Of a stretch of 64,000 nucleotides of DNA, positions 7,584-17,614 are shown piece by piece. The stretch covers positions 1 through 64,000 of the forward strand of contig CAAGJJ010000055.1 of assembly GCA_900770165.1 (NCBI GenBank), in the 5' to 3' direction. The DNA comes from Clostridia bacterium (GTDB lineage Bacteria; Bacillota; Clostridia; Oscillospirales; Acutalibacteraceae). The position numbers were made by a program, and so were the translations under genes. The notes under the pieces were generated by a model. It worked only from the letters and a program-made list of their open reading frames with translations, was not told the origin of the DNA and ran no database searches. The stretch's first letter is position 1, and each line of letters opens with the position of its first letter.

Positions 7584-7891
7584 TATATTGCTTTTATTCA
7601 TGAATTATTAATAATTTATCTAATGCATATATGCTTGACAGCGGTAAAGACAAAGGGTACAATTATTATACTATTTGTGTTCGGTCTAATCTGCAAATTT
7701 TAGCGGATTGATTTTATTGTAATTTGGATTAGATGGTTATATCTGTGCGTGTAAAGATATAATTATTATTGCTTTGTGCATAATTGACTTACAATATAGT
7801 ATTAGTGTTTAGCTTCGGTTTAATGAATTACATTTATGAAATTTTAGTGAAAAGAAAATTAAATTATAAATAAAACGATGGAGGTAATTTT
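7584..7891. other. 308-bp intergenic region with the RNase J promoter and leader
   Basis: It holds the near-consensus promoter at 7635-7663 followed by a leader of about 220 bases. Within the leader, AATCTGC (7688-7694) can pair with GCGGATT (7703-7709). The overlapping TCTAATC (7685-7691) can instead pair with GATTAGA (7727-7733), so the two stems exclude each other. I recognise no known riboswitch or ncRNA. Confidence 0.5.
7635..7663 (+). promoter_or_regulatory. Near-consensus sigma-A promoter of RNase J
   Basis: TTGACA (7635-7640), a 17-base spacer and TACAAT (7658-7663). This is one of the best promoter matches in the window. It predicts an unusually long 5' leader of roughly 220 bases before the GTG start at 7892. 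Confidence 0.8.
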
Positions 7892-9862
7892 GTGACATCA
7901 AATTTAAACAATAAAAAAAGGGGAGTATCTAGTCAAAAAACAATTAAACCAATAAAGAGACAGTCACCAATAAAAACAATTGGTAAACAAACCGACCAAG
8001 TTCTTACAATGAGTAGTAAGGATCTATTAGAAAAACAACCAAATTCCAAAGCTAAACGAAACGGATTATCAAATAAAAATACTAACGATAAACTTAAGAC
8101 TAATAATAGAAGTAAAGAAAAAAGCAAAAAGGAAAAAAATAATTTAAGTGACAATAAAAAAAGAAATACTAAAAGAAATGTTAAAAACTCCAAAAAGAGC
8201 AATTCACCATCAATAAAGGTTACTTTCCTTGGTGGACTCAATGAGATTGGTAAAAACATAACTATGTTCGAGTGTGAAAACGATATATTTTTATTAGATT
8301 GTGGTATGGCTTTCCCAGATGGAGATATGTTAGGGGTAGACCTTGTAATCCCAGATTTTTCATATGTTGAAAAAAATAAAGATCGAATAAAAGGAATTGT
8401 TATAACACATGGACATGAAGATCATATTGGTGCTATACCATATCTGCTTAGAAATGTAAATTTACCTATTTATGGTACGCCATTAACTATAGGCCTTATA
8501 GGTGGAAAGCTTAAGGAACATGGTTTATTTAATAAGGCAAAGTTAAATGTTGTTAAACCAGGACAAAAAATAAAGTTAGGCTGTATGTCTATAGAATTTA
8601 TTCATGTAAATCATTCTATTCCAGATGCTGTAGGCGTTGCTATATATTCTCCTGCAGGGACTTTGGTGCATACAGGAGACTTTAAGATTGATTGTACACC
8701 TGGCTATGGAGGTATGATAGACCTAGCAAAATTTGCCGAATTAGGTAGAGAGGGTGTTTTAGCATTATTTGCTGACTCAACTAATGCAGAGAGACCAGGT
8801 TATACTATGACTGAACAGAAGATAAGTAAATCTTTTGAGTCTTTATTTAATCAAGCAGATAATAATCGAATAATAATAGCTACATTTGCATCTAATATAA
8901 GCAGAATTCAACAAATAATTGATTGTGCTCAGAAACACGGTAGAAAAGTTGCTTTTTCTGGTAGAAGCATGATAAATTATATGAATGTTGCAGGTGAGCT
9001 TGGCTATGTAAATGTACCTGAAGGTTTAATAATTGATTTAGATTTGCTAAATAGATATCCAAAAGAAAAAGTAGTACTAGTAACAACCGGAAGTCAAGGT
9101 GAGCCTATGTCTGCTCTTTCTAGGATGGCTTATTCAGAACATAGGAAAGTTGAAGTTGGGCCAGATGACTTTATTATAATTTCTGCTAACCCAATACCAG
9201 GAAATGAAAAAACAGTAGGCAGTGTTATAAATGAATTACTTAAATTAGGCTGTAAGGTTGTATATGAGTCTATGTATGAAGTACATGTTTCTGGCCATGC
9301 GTGCCAAGAAGAATTGAAAATAATGCAAGGCCTTACAAAACCAAAATATTTTATTCCGGTTCATGGTGAGCAAAAACATCTAATTAAACATGCTAATCTC
9401 GCGAAAGGTATGGGGATGAAGGCATCCAATGTATTTATTGGAGATATAGGTGATGTTGTTGAACTTAATAAAGATTATATGAAAAAACTTAATCCAGTAA
9501 CTGCTGGTCGTGTTCTTGTTGATGGGTTAGGCGTTGGTGACGTAGGAAGTATTGTTTTAAGAGATAGAAAACATTTGGGTCAAGATGGTCTAATTGTTGT
9601 AGTATGTACGTTGAATCCTGAAGATGGGTCTGCTATTGCAGGACCAGATATAGTTTCCAGGGGCTTTGTTTATGTAAGAGAATCGGAACCATTAATGGAT
9701 GATGCTAGAAAAAGAGTACTTAAAATATTGGAAAACTGTGCTCATGAAAATGTACATGAATGGGGTATAATTAAAACAAAAATTAAAGATGATTTATCTA
9801 AGTTATTTTATGAGAAAACTAGAAGAAACCCTATGATATTACCAATTATTATGGAAGTATAG
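7892..9862 (+). CDS. rnj: Ribonuclease J
   Basis: A 656-residue RNase J. The first ~105 residues are a Lys/Asn/Ser-rich, low-complexity tail that looks unstructured. The enzyme proper starts at KVTFLGGLNEIGKNI. The metallo-beta-lactamase zinc motif is THGHEDHIGA, followed by HTGDFKID, then the beta-CASP motifs and C-terminal domain (GPDIVSRGFVY). It acts as a 5'-3' exonuclease and endonuclease in mRNA decay and rRNA processing. The GTG start at 7892 has GGAGG eight bases upstream. At 656 residues it is about 100 longer than Bacillus RNase J1, all from the N-terminal tail, which could bind RNA or ribosomes (inference). Confidence 0.95.
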   Translation: MTSNLNNKKRGVSSQKTIKPIKRQSPIKTIGKQTDQVLTMSSKDLLEKQPNSKAKRNGLSNKNTNDKLKTNNRSKEKSKKEKNNLSDNKKRNTKRNVKNSKKSNSPSIKVTFLGGLNEIGKNITMFECENDIFLLDCGMAFPDGDMLGVDLVIPDFSYVEKNKDRIKGIVITHGHEDHIGAIPYLLRNVNLPIYGTPLTIGLIGGKLKEHGLFNKAKLNVVKPGQKIKLGCMSIEFIHVNHSIPDAVGVAIYSPAGTLVHTGDFKIDCTPGYGGMIDLAKFAELGREGVLALFADSTNAERPGYTMTEQKISKSFESLFNQADNNRIIIATFASNISRIQQIIDCAQKHGRKVAFSGRSMINYMNVAGELGYVNVPEGLIIDLDLLNRYPKEKVVLVTTGSQGEPMSALSRMAYSEHRKVEVGPDDFIIISANPIPGNEKTVGSVINELLKLGCKVVYESMYEVHVSGHACQEELKIMQGLTKPKYFIPVHGEQKHLIKHANLAKGMGMKASNVFIGDIGDVVELNKDYMKKLNPVTAGRVLVDGLGVGDVGSIVLRDRKHLGQDGLIVVVCTLNPEDGSAIAGPDIVSRGFVYVRESEPLMDDARKRVLKILENCAHENVHEWGIIKTKIKDDLSKLFYEKTRRNPMILPIIMEV

Positions 9863-9917
9863 TCATAATATATTTTGGGTATCTTGAAATGTGTCGTTGC
9901 ATTTGGAGGTTTTTAAA

Positions 9918-11867
9918 ATGAAAAATAAGATTTGGACAGTGTCTCCAATTTTTTTAGTAATTGATATATTACTTTTTGTAATGGCCTTTACAAGTTTATT
10001 CTATAATGTGATAATATTTTGCATAGAAATATTTATTGCAATTATAGCTACAGTCCTTTTTCTAATAAATTTTTATAAATTTAATAAATATATTAAAGCT
10101 GCTATAAAAAGTGTAGGAAATGTTTGTTCTGAAGTAGATAGAGATATTTTAGAAAAAATTCCTGTGCCAGTTGCTGTAGTTGGGAAAAAGTCTGATATTG
10201 TATGGTTTAATAAAAATTTTGAAGTTTCTGTTTCTAAAGAAGATGACTGTATAGGAAAGAATATAGCTAGTTTTATTGGAAATAAAACATTTGATAAGAT
10301 ACGTAGTAAAAATATTGTAGATGTAGAATATAAATCTCTTAAATATACTGTATTTGGAGTTCCTGCAGGCGAATTTACAATTTTATATTTTTTAGAAGAT
10401 ACATATTATAAAGAGATAAGTGCTGAATATTCTGAAAGCAGGCCTACTGTTGCAATAATTATGTTTGACAATAGAGAAGAATTTGAAAGAGAAAGCATAG
10501 ATGGAGAAGATGCACAGATAGTTGCAAGAGTTGAATCTGTGCTTCAAAAATGGGCTGCAAGTACAACTGGTTTCTTCAAAAAGTTAAGTGGAGACAGATA
10601 TATGGTGATTATGGAAGAACGCCATGTTAAAAAATTTGTGCAAGAAAAATTTAAAGTTTTAGAAGAAATTAGAAACATTAAACTTAATGATACAACTTGG
10701 GCTACAGTATCAATAGGCTTAGGAAGAGCAGGAAGAACTTTAAAAGAAAGTGAATTTTGGGCCAGAAAGGCACTTGATATGGCACTTGGAAGAGGTGGAG
10801 ATCAAGTAGTCATTAAGAGCTTTGAGAAATATAGGTTTTTTGGAGGAGTTTCTAGAGGATTCGAGAAAAGAAGTAAAGTTAGAACAAGAGTAATATCTGC
10901 AACATTAGCAGAACATATAAGGGCTAGTGATTGTGTATTAATTATGGGCCACAAGTTTTCTGATTTAGACAGTGTTGGGGCAGCTATTGGTATGTGTAGT
11001 GCGGTCAATAAGGGGCAGAATAAACCTTCGTATGTAATAATAAATAAGCATGAAACTTTAGCATACAATCTTGTCGATAGTATAGAGAAAGAGAATAATA
11101 GAAGTATATTTTTATCACCTGAAGATGCTTTGGATATTATTACAGATAAAACTTTACTTATTATTGTAGATACGCATTCCGATACTTTTGTAGAGAGTGA
11201 AGAAATATATAAACATTGTGACAGAGTTGTTGTTATAGACCATCATAGAATGATGGTTAACCATATAAATAATGCGCTTGTGTTTTATCATGAACCTTAT
11301 GCGTCCTCTGCTTCAGAGATGGTAACAGAAATTGTGCAATATCTTAGCGATAATGTATTAACAAGGCTAGAAGCGGAAGCATTGCTTGCTGGAATTATGT
11401 TAGATACTAAAAACTTTGTTTTGAAGACAGGGTCTAGAACTTTTGATGCTGCATCTTATTTAAGGCGTAGAGGAGCAGATACTGTTGAAGTAAAAAGGAT
11501 GTTTTCTAATTCTATAGACACCTATAAAGCAAAATATCAACTTGTATCTGGTGCTGAAATATTTAACAATTGTGCAATTGCTTGTGCTGAAGAAGGAACT
11601 AAAGATATTAGAATTGCATGTGCTCAAGCTGCAGACGAATTGCTAAGTATACAAGGAGTTAGTGCTTCATTTGTTATATATCCATGTGAAAATACAATTA
11701 ATATATCTGCAAGGTCTTTGGGCGATGTAAATGTCCAGCTTATTATGGAAGAGATGGGCGGAGGAGGTCACCAAACAATGGCCGGTGCACAAATAGAAAA
11801 TGAAAATATGGAATATGTTAGAGAAAGATTAGCAAAAATTATTAGTTCAATTAAGATTGTTAATTGA
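9918..11867 (+). CDS. gdpP: Cyclic-di-AMP phosphodiesterase GdpP (DHH family)
   Basis: A 649-residue membrane enzyme that hydrolyses c-di-AMP to pApA. Two helices span residues ~8-28 and ~32-52, followed by a PAS-like region, a degenerate GGDEF domain (~170-300), and the DHH domain with MGHKFSDLDSVGAAIG, the DTH of IVDTHSD, and VIDHHRM. The DHHA1 motif GGGGHQTMAGAQ is near the end. GGAGG lies 8 bases before the ATG at 9918; an earlier in-frame start at 9891 is less likely. The order gdpP-rplI-dnaB is shared with Bacillus (yybT-rplI-dnaC), usually near the origin. It controls a second messenger of wall and potassium balance. Confidence 0.93.
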   Translation: MKNKIWTVSPIFLVIDILLFVMAFTSLFYNVIIFCIEIFIAIIATVLFLINFYKFNKYIKAAIKSVGNVCSEVDRDILEKIPVPVAVVGKKSDIVWFNKNFEVSVSKEDDCIGKNIASFIGNKTFDKIRSKNIVDVEYKSLKYTVFGVPAGEFTILYFLEDTYYKEISAEYSESRPTVAIIMFDNREEFERESIDGEDAQIVARVESVLQKWAASTTGFFKKLSGDRYMVIMEERHVKKFVQEKFKVLEEIRNIKLNDTTWATVSIGLGRAGRTLKESEFWARKALDMALGRGGDQVVIKSFEKYRFFGGVSRGFEKRSKVRTRVISATLAEHIRASDCVLIMGHKFSDLDSVGAAIGMCSAVNKGQNKPSYVIINKHETLAYNLVDSIEKENNRSIFLSPEDALDIITDKTLLIIVDTHSDTFVESEEIYKHCDRVVVIDHHRMMVNHINNALVFYHEPYASSASEMVTEIVQYLSDNVLTRLEAEALLAGIMLDTKNFVLKTGSRTFDAASYLRRRGADTVEVKRMFSNSIDTYKAKYQLVSGAEIFNNCAIACAEEGTKDIRIACAQAADELLSIQGVSASFVIYPCENTINISARSLGDVNVQLIMEEMGGGGHQTMAGAQIENENMEYVRERLAKIISSIKIVN

Positions 11868-11898
11868 ACAAATAGTTTAAGTAAGTGGGGGATTATTA

Positions 11899-12342
11899 AT
11901 GAAGGTTATATTATTATCTGATGTTAGAGGCAGTGGAAAAAAAGGCGACATTGTAAATGTTTCAGACGGTTATGCAAGAAACTTTTTGCTTCCAAAAAAA
12001 TTAGCTAAAGAAGCTAATGCACAAGCTTTAAATGAACTTAATAATGAAATTAAAGCAAAAGAACATAAGCTTGAAATACAAAAAAATGAAGCTTTAGAAA
12101 ATGTAAAAAAATTAGAAGGAAAGACTATAAAAATTTCTGCAAGTGCTGGAGAAAATGGAAAATTGTTTGGCTCAGTAACTTCGAAAGAAATTTCAAAAGA
12201 AATTAAAAACAGTTTAGGAATAGATATAGACAAAAGAAAAATTAATTTGAAGAAAGATATAAAATCTTTTGGAAATTATGAATGTGAAATAAAATTATTT
12301 AATGGAATTACTACTAAGTTAAATATTTTAGTAAGTGAATAA
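11899..12342 (+). CDS. rplI: 50S ribosomal protein L9
   Basis: A 147-residue L9. The N-terminal rRNA-binding domain carries MKVILLSDVRGSGKKGDIVNV and GYARNFLLPKK, and a charged connecting helix (about residues 45-75) leads to the C-terminal domain. Full length for the family. It sits 31 bases after gdpP and 51 before dnaB, a conserved trio. It helps maintain reading frame on the ribosome. Confidence 0.97.
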   Translation: MKVILLSDVRGSGKKGDIVNVSDGYARNFLLPKKLAKEANAQALNELNNEIKAKEHKLEIQKNEALENVKKLEGKTIKISASAGENGKLFGSVTSKEISKEIKNSLGIDIDKRKINLKKDIKSFGNYECEIKLFNGITTKLNILVSE

Positions 12343-12393
12343 TTATATAGTGTAAATTTTAGTGTGGTTTTAGAGATTGGTTAAGGTGATAAG

Positions 12394-13761
12394 ATGTCAG
12401 ACATTCAAGTTACATCAGGATATGATGGCCTGAGATTACCATATAGCCCTGAAGCTGAACAATCGGTTTTAGGAGCAATTTTATTAGATTCAAGTTGTTT
12501 AGATAGAGTTGCAGAGATTCTTCCTAAACCAGATTATTTTCATTTGGAAAATCATAAATTAATTTATGAAGCTATGCTTGAAATGTTTACTCTTGGCCGT
12601 CCGGTCGATTATGTAACTGTTTTGGAAAAATTGAAAATTAACGGTAGTTTTGATGAAGCTTCTAGTAAAGGCTATCTTTTAGAATTAGCTCAGATAGTTC
12701 CTGCAATTTCTAATGTTGAGTCATATGCCAAAATAGTTAGAGATAAATATGATATACGAATGCTTATAATAACAGCAAGGGAAATAATAGAAGACGCAGC
12801 TGATGGGATGGATGATGCTGCAGAGCTGCTAGATAGTGCAGAACAGAAGATATTTGATATAAGACGTGGAAAGAATATGCAAGGCCTTCAGAAAATAGAT
12901 GAAATAGTTATTCAAACTTTCGATAGACTAGACATGCTTAATTCTGAAGATTCTAGCATACATAAAGGAATACCTACTGGAATTGGTACTTTAGATGAAA
13001 CTATAACAGGTTTGAATCGTTCAGATTTAATACTTCTTGCTGCTAGACCTGGTATGGGAAAAACGAGCTTTGCTTTAAATATAGCTAGAAATGTAGCTGT
13101 AAAAGAAAAAAGAAGGGTTGCCTTTTTTTCGTTAGAAATGACAAAAGAACAATTGGCTTCTAGACTTATTTCTACAGAAGCTAGTGTTTCTGGGGTAAAA
13201 CTTAGAACGGGGAACTTAAAAGAAGATGAATGGATAAGAATTATTCAAGCAGGGGATATATTATCAAAAACTCAAATTTATTTTGATGATACTCCTGGCA
13301 TAACAGTTCCTGAAATGAAAGCTAAGCTTAGAAGGCTTAAGAATGTGGATTTGGTTATAATTGACTATTTACAGCTTATGTCCGGTGGCAAAAATATTAA
13401 TAACCGTGTTCAGGAAATTTCAGAGATAACAAGAAACTTAAAGATAATGGCAAAAGAAATTAATGTGCCAGTAATTACATTATCTCAACTTTCTCGTGCA
13501 AGTGAACAACGTACAGAACACAGACCTGTTCTTTCCGATTTACGTGATTCAGGCTCAATTGAGCAGGATGCAGATATTGTTATGTTTCTATATAGAGCTG
13601 ACTATTACTCAGATTCTAATAACGATGATGATGAAGATAGAAACAGTGGTGAGTGTATAGTAGCAAAAAATAGGCATGGTGAAGCAAGAACTGTACCTTT
13701 ACATTGGCAAGGAGAGTTTATGCGATTTACAGCACAGGAGACTAGAAGATATGAAGAGTAA
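12394..13761 (+). CDS. dnaB: Replicative DNA helicase DnaB
   Basis: A 455-residue hexameric helicase (called DnaC in Bacillus). The N-terminal domain starts at LPYSPEAEQSVLGAIL. The RecA-like motor has Walker A ARPGMGKTSFALN and Walker B LVIIDYLQLM, then RLSRASEQR-type segment LSQLSRASEQRTEHRP and DSGSIEQDADIV. It unwinds DNA ahead of the fork. SD AAGGTGA lies before ATG. The gene overlaps tilS by 11 bases, so the two are probably translationally coupled. No intein is present. Confidence 0.97.
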   Translation: MSDIQVTSGYDGLRLPYSPEAEQSVLGAILLDSSCLDRVAEILPKPDYFHLENHKLIYEAMLEMFTLGRPVDYVTVLEKLKINGSFDEASSKGYLLELAQIVPAISNVESYAKIVRDKYDIRMLIITAREIIEDAADGMDDAAELLDSAEQKIFDIRRGKNMQGLQKIDEIVIQTFDRLDMLNSEDSSIHKGIPTGIGTLDETITGLNRSDLILLAARPGMGKTSFALNIARNVAVKEKRRVAFFSLEMTKEQLASRLISTEASVSGVKLRTGNLKEDEWIRIIQAGDILSKTQIYFDDTPGITVPEMKAKLRRLKNVDLVIIDYLQLMSGGKNINNRVQEISEITRNLKIMAKEINVPVITLSQLSRASEQRTEHRPVLSDLRDSGSIEQDADIVMFLYRADYYSDSNNDDDEDRNSGECIVAKNRHGEARTVPLHWQGEFMRFTAQETRRYEE

Positions 13762-15121
13762 TGTTATTGCTGCTATCAATAAATATAATATGATAAAGGA
13801 AAATGACACTATTGTTGTAGGTGTATCTGGTGGCGCAGATTCCATGGCATTACTTCATTTTTTGTTAAATGAAAGCGATAACTTAAAAATAAAAGTTATA
13901 GTTGCCCATATTAATCATTGCTTACGAGGAGAGGAATCAGATAGAGATGAAAAATTTGTATCTGATTATTGTAGGAATAATGGAGTGATTTTTTATAGTT
14001 GTAGATCAAATATAAAAAGTGAAGCAAGTGAGTATGGCATAAGTATAGAGGAATGTGGAAGGAAAGTAAGGTATAATTATTTTAATAATATAGCTGAAAA
14101 ATATCATGCGAAGATAGCAACAGCTCATACGTTGTCTGACAGTATTGAAACTACTATGTTTAATATGATAAGAGGGACGGGTATTAAGGGCCTTTCAGGG
14201 ATTGCACCTGTTAGAGGAAAAATAATTCGTCCTCTTATTTTTGTAACAAGATCTCAAATTGAAGATTATTGCGTTAAAAATAAGATTAAATATGTAACAG
14301 ATAGCTCAAATTTATGTTATGACTATACTAGAAATAAAATAAGATTAGATATAGTGCCTAAGATGAGAGAAATTAATACTGCATTTGAGAAATCTTTTTT
14401 AAGGTTGAAAGAACAAGCCGAAGACGACTGTAGTTACCTTAATAATATAGCAAAAGCAGAACTTGATAAATCAATGATTAATGGTATGTATGATATTAAT
14501 ATTATAAGTAAACTAGAAAAACCTATTAAATCTAGATTAATAATTCAAGCCGTTTATAATAAATTTAATATTTATTTGCAAAATTCACATATTGACTTAA
14601 TATGTGAAATTATAGATAATGGTCATGGAACTGTAACTATACCAGGTAAGATTTATGTGAAAGTAGAAAATGGATTTTTAAGAATTTATAAGGATGCGCC
14701 TGAAATAAAAAATTGGAAAAATAAATTTAATGAAGGTAAAATCTTGACAGATTCGGGAAGAAAGTTCATAATTGAAATAATAACGAAAAATGAGTATTTA
14801 TCTTTAAAAAAAACAGATAAAAATTTAATATATAAGTGTTTAGATTATGATAAAATTACAGAAAACACGATAATTAGAAATAGAAAACCAGGAGATAAAT
14901 TTACTCAAAAAAATAGAAAAGTAAGAAAAAGTCTTAAAAAATTGTTTAATGAAAAAAAAGTTCCTATTGAAAAAAGAAATGAATTAGCAATTATTGATGA
15001 TGGGGACGAAATTTTATGGATTGAAGATATTGGTCCGTCAGAAAAAGCTGCAGTTAGTGAAAACACTAAAAAAGTAGTGTTAATTGTAATAGGAGAGTGT
15101 TTATATGGTAAAGGGAATTGA
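13751..15121 (+). CDS. tilS: tRNA(Ile)-lysidine synthetase TilS
   Basis: A 456-residue enzyme that attaches lysine to C34 of tRNA-Ile(CAU), so that it reads AUA instead of AUG. The PP-loop SGGADSMALL lies near residue 27, and the conserved HINHCLRG and GHTLSDSIET-like (AHTLSDSIETTMFN) segments follow. The C-terminal domain with NRKPGDKF is near residue 380. I chose ATG 13751, which overlaps the end of dnaB by 11 bases with AGGAG 10 bases upstream; the open frame runs further upstream inside dnaB. The gene overlaps hpt by 17 bases. Confidence 0.94.
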   Translation: MKSNVIAAINKYNMIKENDTIVVGVSGGADSMALLHFLLNESDNLKIKVIVAHINHCLRGEESDRDEKFVSDYCRNNGVIFYSCRSNIKSEASEYGISIEECGRKVRYNYFNNIAEKYHAKIATAHTLSDSIETTMFNMIRGTGIKGLSGIAPVRGKIIRPLIFVTRSQIEDYCVKNKIKYVTDSSNLCYDYTRNKIRLDIVPKMREINTAFEKSFLRLKEQAEDDCSYLNNIAKAELDKSMINGMYDINIISKLEKPIKSRLIIQAVYNKFNIYLQNSHIDLICEIIDNGHGTVTIPGKIYVKVENGFLRIYKDAPEIKNWKNKFNEGKILTDSGRKFIIEIITKNEYLSLKKTDKNLIYKCLDYDKITENTIIRNRKPGDKFTQKNRKVRKSLKKLFNEKKVPIEKRNELAIIDDGDEILWIEDIGPSEKAAVSENTKKVVLIVIGECLYGKGN

Positions 15122-15659
15122 AAACGACATTGAAAAAATACTTATAAGTGAAGAAGAAATAAAAGCTACTATTAAAAGACTTGCAAAACAGATTAGTGAA
15201 GATTATAAAGATAAAAATTTACTAATGATTAGTGTGCTAAAAGGTTCTGTACTATTTATGTCCGACTTAATGAGAGAATTAACTATTCATTGTAGAATCG
15301 ATTTTATGGCAATGTCTAGCTATTCTGGAGGAATAAAGAGCAGTGGAGTAGCCAAAATAGTAAAAGACTTAGATATGCCTGTTGAGGGATATGATGTACT
15401 TGTAGTAGAAGATATACTAGATAGCGGAATAACACTTACATACATACTTGAACTTTTAAGCTCCAGAAATCCATCAAGTATAAAAATTTGTACACTTTTA
15501 GATAAACCTGAAAAAAGAAAAACAGGCTTACAAGCAGATTATGTTGGCCATGTTGTTCCAGATGAATTTGTTATTGGGTTTGGTCTAGACTATGATGAAA
15601 GATATAGAAATTTGCCTTTCGTTGGTGTTCTTAAGGAAAGCGTATATAGTGAAAAGTAA
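15105..15659 (+). CDS. hpt: Hypoxanthine-guanine phosphoribosyltransferase
   Basis: A 184-residue purine salvage enzyme that makes IMP and GMP from hypoxanthine, guanine and PRPP. The PRPP-binding motif VVEDILDSGITL is at about residues 102-113, and LKGSVLFMSDL supplies the pyrophosphate loop. Full family length. It overlaps the end of tilS by 17 bases with SD AGGAG nine bases before ATG. The tilS-hpt-ftsH order is widely conserved in Firmicutes. With the nucleoside cluster at 23801-33513 it completes reuse of the bases. Confidence 0.96.
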   Translation: MVKGIENDIEKILISEEEIKATIKRLAKQISEDYKDKNLLMISVLKGSVLFMSDLMRELTIHCRIDFMAMSSYSGGIKSSGVAKIVKDLDMPVEGYDVLVVEDILDSGITLTYILELLSSRNPSSIKICTLLDKPEKRKTGLQADYVGHVVPDEFVIGFGLDYDERYRNLPFVGVLKESVYSEK

Positions 15660-15715
15660 ATATATTTGGTGCTGTGCACAATAGTATTTAACGGTTAAAG
15701 GGAGGAGTACTTGTA

Positions 15716-17614
15716 TTGAATAAAAAAAATAATATAATAAAAAATCTTTTATATTTATTTATTCCAATATTATTTATTATAGTTTGTTATGTATTATATA
15801 ATGTACCGGTTAAACCAAGTTACAGCTATTCCGATATAGTTGGATATTTTAGAGATCAGAAAGTTGTAGAGTACGATATGAACCTTGGTACAGGTGCTAT
15901 GACAATAAAGCTTGATGATGGCAAAACTGAAATAAATTATAAGGCTCCGAGCGTAAGCTTGCTTTACGATGATATTAAAGATTATATAGAGGAGTATAAT
16001 AAAAATCATGCTGATGCACCCATGAAGTATGATTTGATTAGGCCTGCTAATACAGCTTGGTTAACTAACTTGTTACCATTATTATTTGGATTAATTATAA
16101 TGGGAGCCATATGGTATTTCTTATTTAAAAAAATGCCTACTGGTATGGGAGACATAGGCAAGCAAATGGGCTTTGGCAATTCTAAGCTAAAGAATATGGC
16201 AGAGGAAGGCAGAAAATCGACTTTTGCAGATGTTGCTGGTGCTGATGAAGAAAAAGAAGAACTTACTGAGATTATTGAATTCTTAAAAAATCCCCAAAAA
16301 TATAATGAATTAGGAGCAAGAATACCTAAAGGAGTAATTTTAATTGGCCCTCCAGGTACAGGTAAAACACTGCTTGCTAGAGCAGTTGCAGGCGAAGCAG
16401 GAGTACCATTTTTCTTGACTTCTGGTGCAGAATTTGAAGAGGTTTATGTAGGCTTAGGTGCCTCTAGAGTGAGAGATTTATTTGATAAAGCAAAGAAAAA
16501 TGCACCTTGTATTATATTTATAGACGAAATAGATGCAGTTGGACGCCGTCGCGGAACCGGAATTGATGGACGTGGCGGAGTGAAAGAACAAACTTTGAAT
16601 CAATTGTTGGTGGAAATGGATGGATTTGGAACTAATGAGGGTGTTATAATTATGGCAGCAACTAACTGTCCTGATGTGCTTGACCCAGCATTAGTTAGAC
16701 CAGGCCGTTTTGACAGACAAGTTGTAGTAGGATATCCAGATGTAAAGGGAAGAGAAGAAATTCTAAAGGTGCATGCAAGAGGCAAACCATTAGCACCTGA
16801 TGTAAAATTGAAAACAATAGCCAAAACAACGGCAGGTTTCACTGGTGCTGATTTAGAAAATTTAATAAATGAGGCTGCACTTCTTGCAGCAAGAAAAGAT
16901 TTAAAAGCTATAACAATGGAACAAATTGAAGAAGCAACAATGAAAGTTATTGTAGGAACAGAGAAAAAGTCTAGAGTTATGAGTGATAGAGAGAAAAAAA
17001 TAACAGCCTATCATGAAGCAGGCCATGCTATAGTTACTTACTATTGTGAAACTCAAGATCCAGTTCATCAAATTTCTATAATACCTAGAGGCTTAGCAGG
17101 CGGTTATACAATGTCATTGCCTAAGGAAGATAGATCATATCGTTCCAAAAAAGAAATGGAAGAAGATGTAGTGGTTCTTTTGGGTGGAAGAGTTTCTGAA
17201 TCACTATTTTTAGATGACATTTCTACAGGAGCGTCAAATGACATTGATCGTGCTACATCGATAGCTCATGCGATGGTTACTAAATATGGTATGACTGATA
17301 AATTAGGTCCTATATCATATAGTGATAATGATATTTTTGTTGGCATGGAAACTGGACGAATGAAGAATTATTCTGAGAAAATAGCCTCCGACATAGATGA
17401 TGAGGTTACAGATATTATTAAATCTGCTTATGCAAAAGCTGAAAATATTTTAAAAGATCATAGTGTTCAATTAGAAAATGTTGCAAAATTCTTATTTAGT
17501 AATGAGAAGATGAGCGGCGAACAGTTTGATGATATTATAAAAGGAAAAGAACCTCGTTCATTCGACGATGATGAAGAAGATCAAGATGATAATTCTGAAC
17601 AGCAAGATCAATAA
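15716..17614 (+). CDS. ftsH: ATP-dependent zinc metalloprotease FtsH
   Basis: A 632-residue membrane protease. Two membrane helices (residues ~8-26 and ~118-136) flank an external domain. The AAA domain has Walker A GPPGTGKT, Walker B CIIFIDEIDAVGRRRG and the second region of homology AATNCPDVLDPALVRPGR. The zinc motif is HEAGH. It removes misfolded membrane proteins and regulators. The start is TTG at 15716 with GGAGGAG eight bases upstream. The tail is strongly acidic (DDDEEDQDDNSEQQ) and the acidic coding pattern continues past the stop for 11 more codons, so the ancestral protein may have been longer. Confidence 0.97.
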   Translation: MNKKNNIIKNLLYLFIPILFIIVCYVLYNVPVKPSYSYSDIVGYFRDQKVVEYDMNLGTGAMTIKLDDGKTEINYKAPSVSLLYDDIKDYIEEYNKNHADAPMKYDLIRPANTAWLTNLLPLLFGLIIMGAIWYFLFKKMPTGMGDIGKQMGFGNSKLKNMAEEGRKSTFADVAGADEEKEELTEIIEFLKNPQKYNELGARIPKGVILIGPPGTGKTLLARAVAGEAGVPFFLTSGAEFEEVYVGLGASRVRDLFDKAKKNAPCIIFIDEIDAVGRRRGTGIDGRGGVKEQTLNQLLVEMDGFGTNEGVIIMAATNCPDVLDPALVRPGRFDRQVVVGYPDVKGREEILKVHARGKPLAPDVKLKTIAKTTAGFTGADLENLINEAALLAARKDLKAITMEQIEEATMKVIVGTEKKSRVMSDREKKITAYHEAGHAIVTYYCETQDPVHQISIIPRGLAGGYTMSLPKEDRSYRSKKEMEEDVVVLLGGRVSESLFLDDISTGASNDIDRATSIAHAMVTKYGMTDKLGPISYSDNDIFVGMETGRMKNYSEKIASDIDDEVTDIIKSAYAKAENILKDHSVQLENVAKFLFSNEKMSGEQFDDIIKGKEPRSFDDDEEDQDDNSEQQDQ

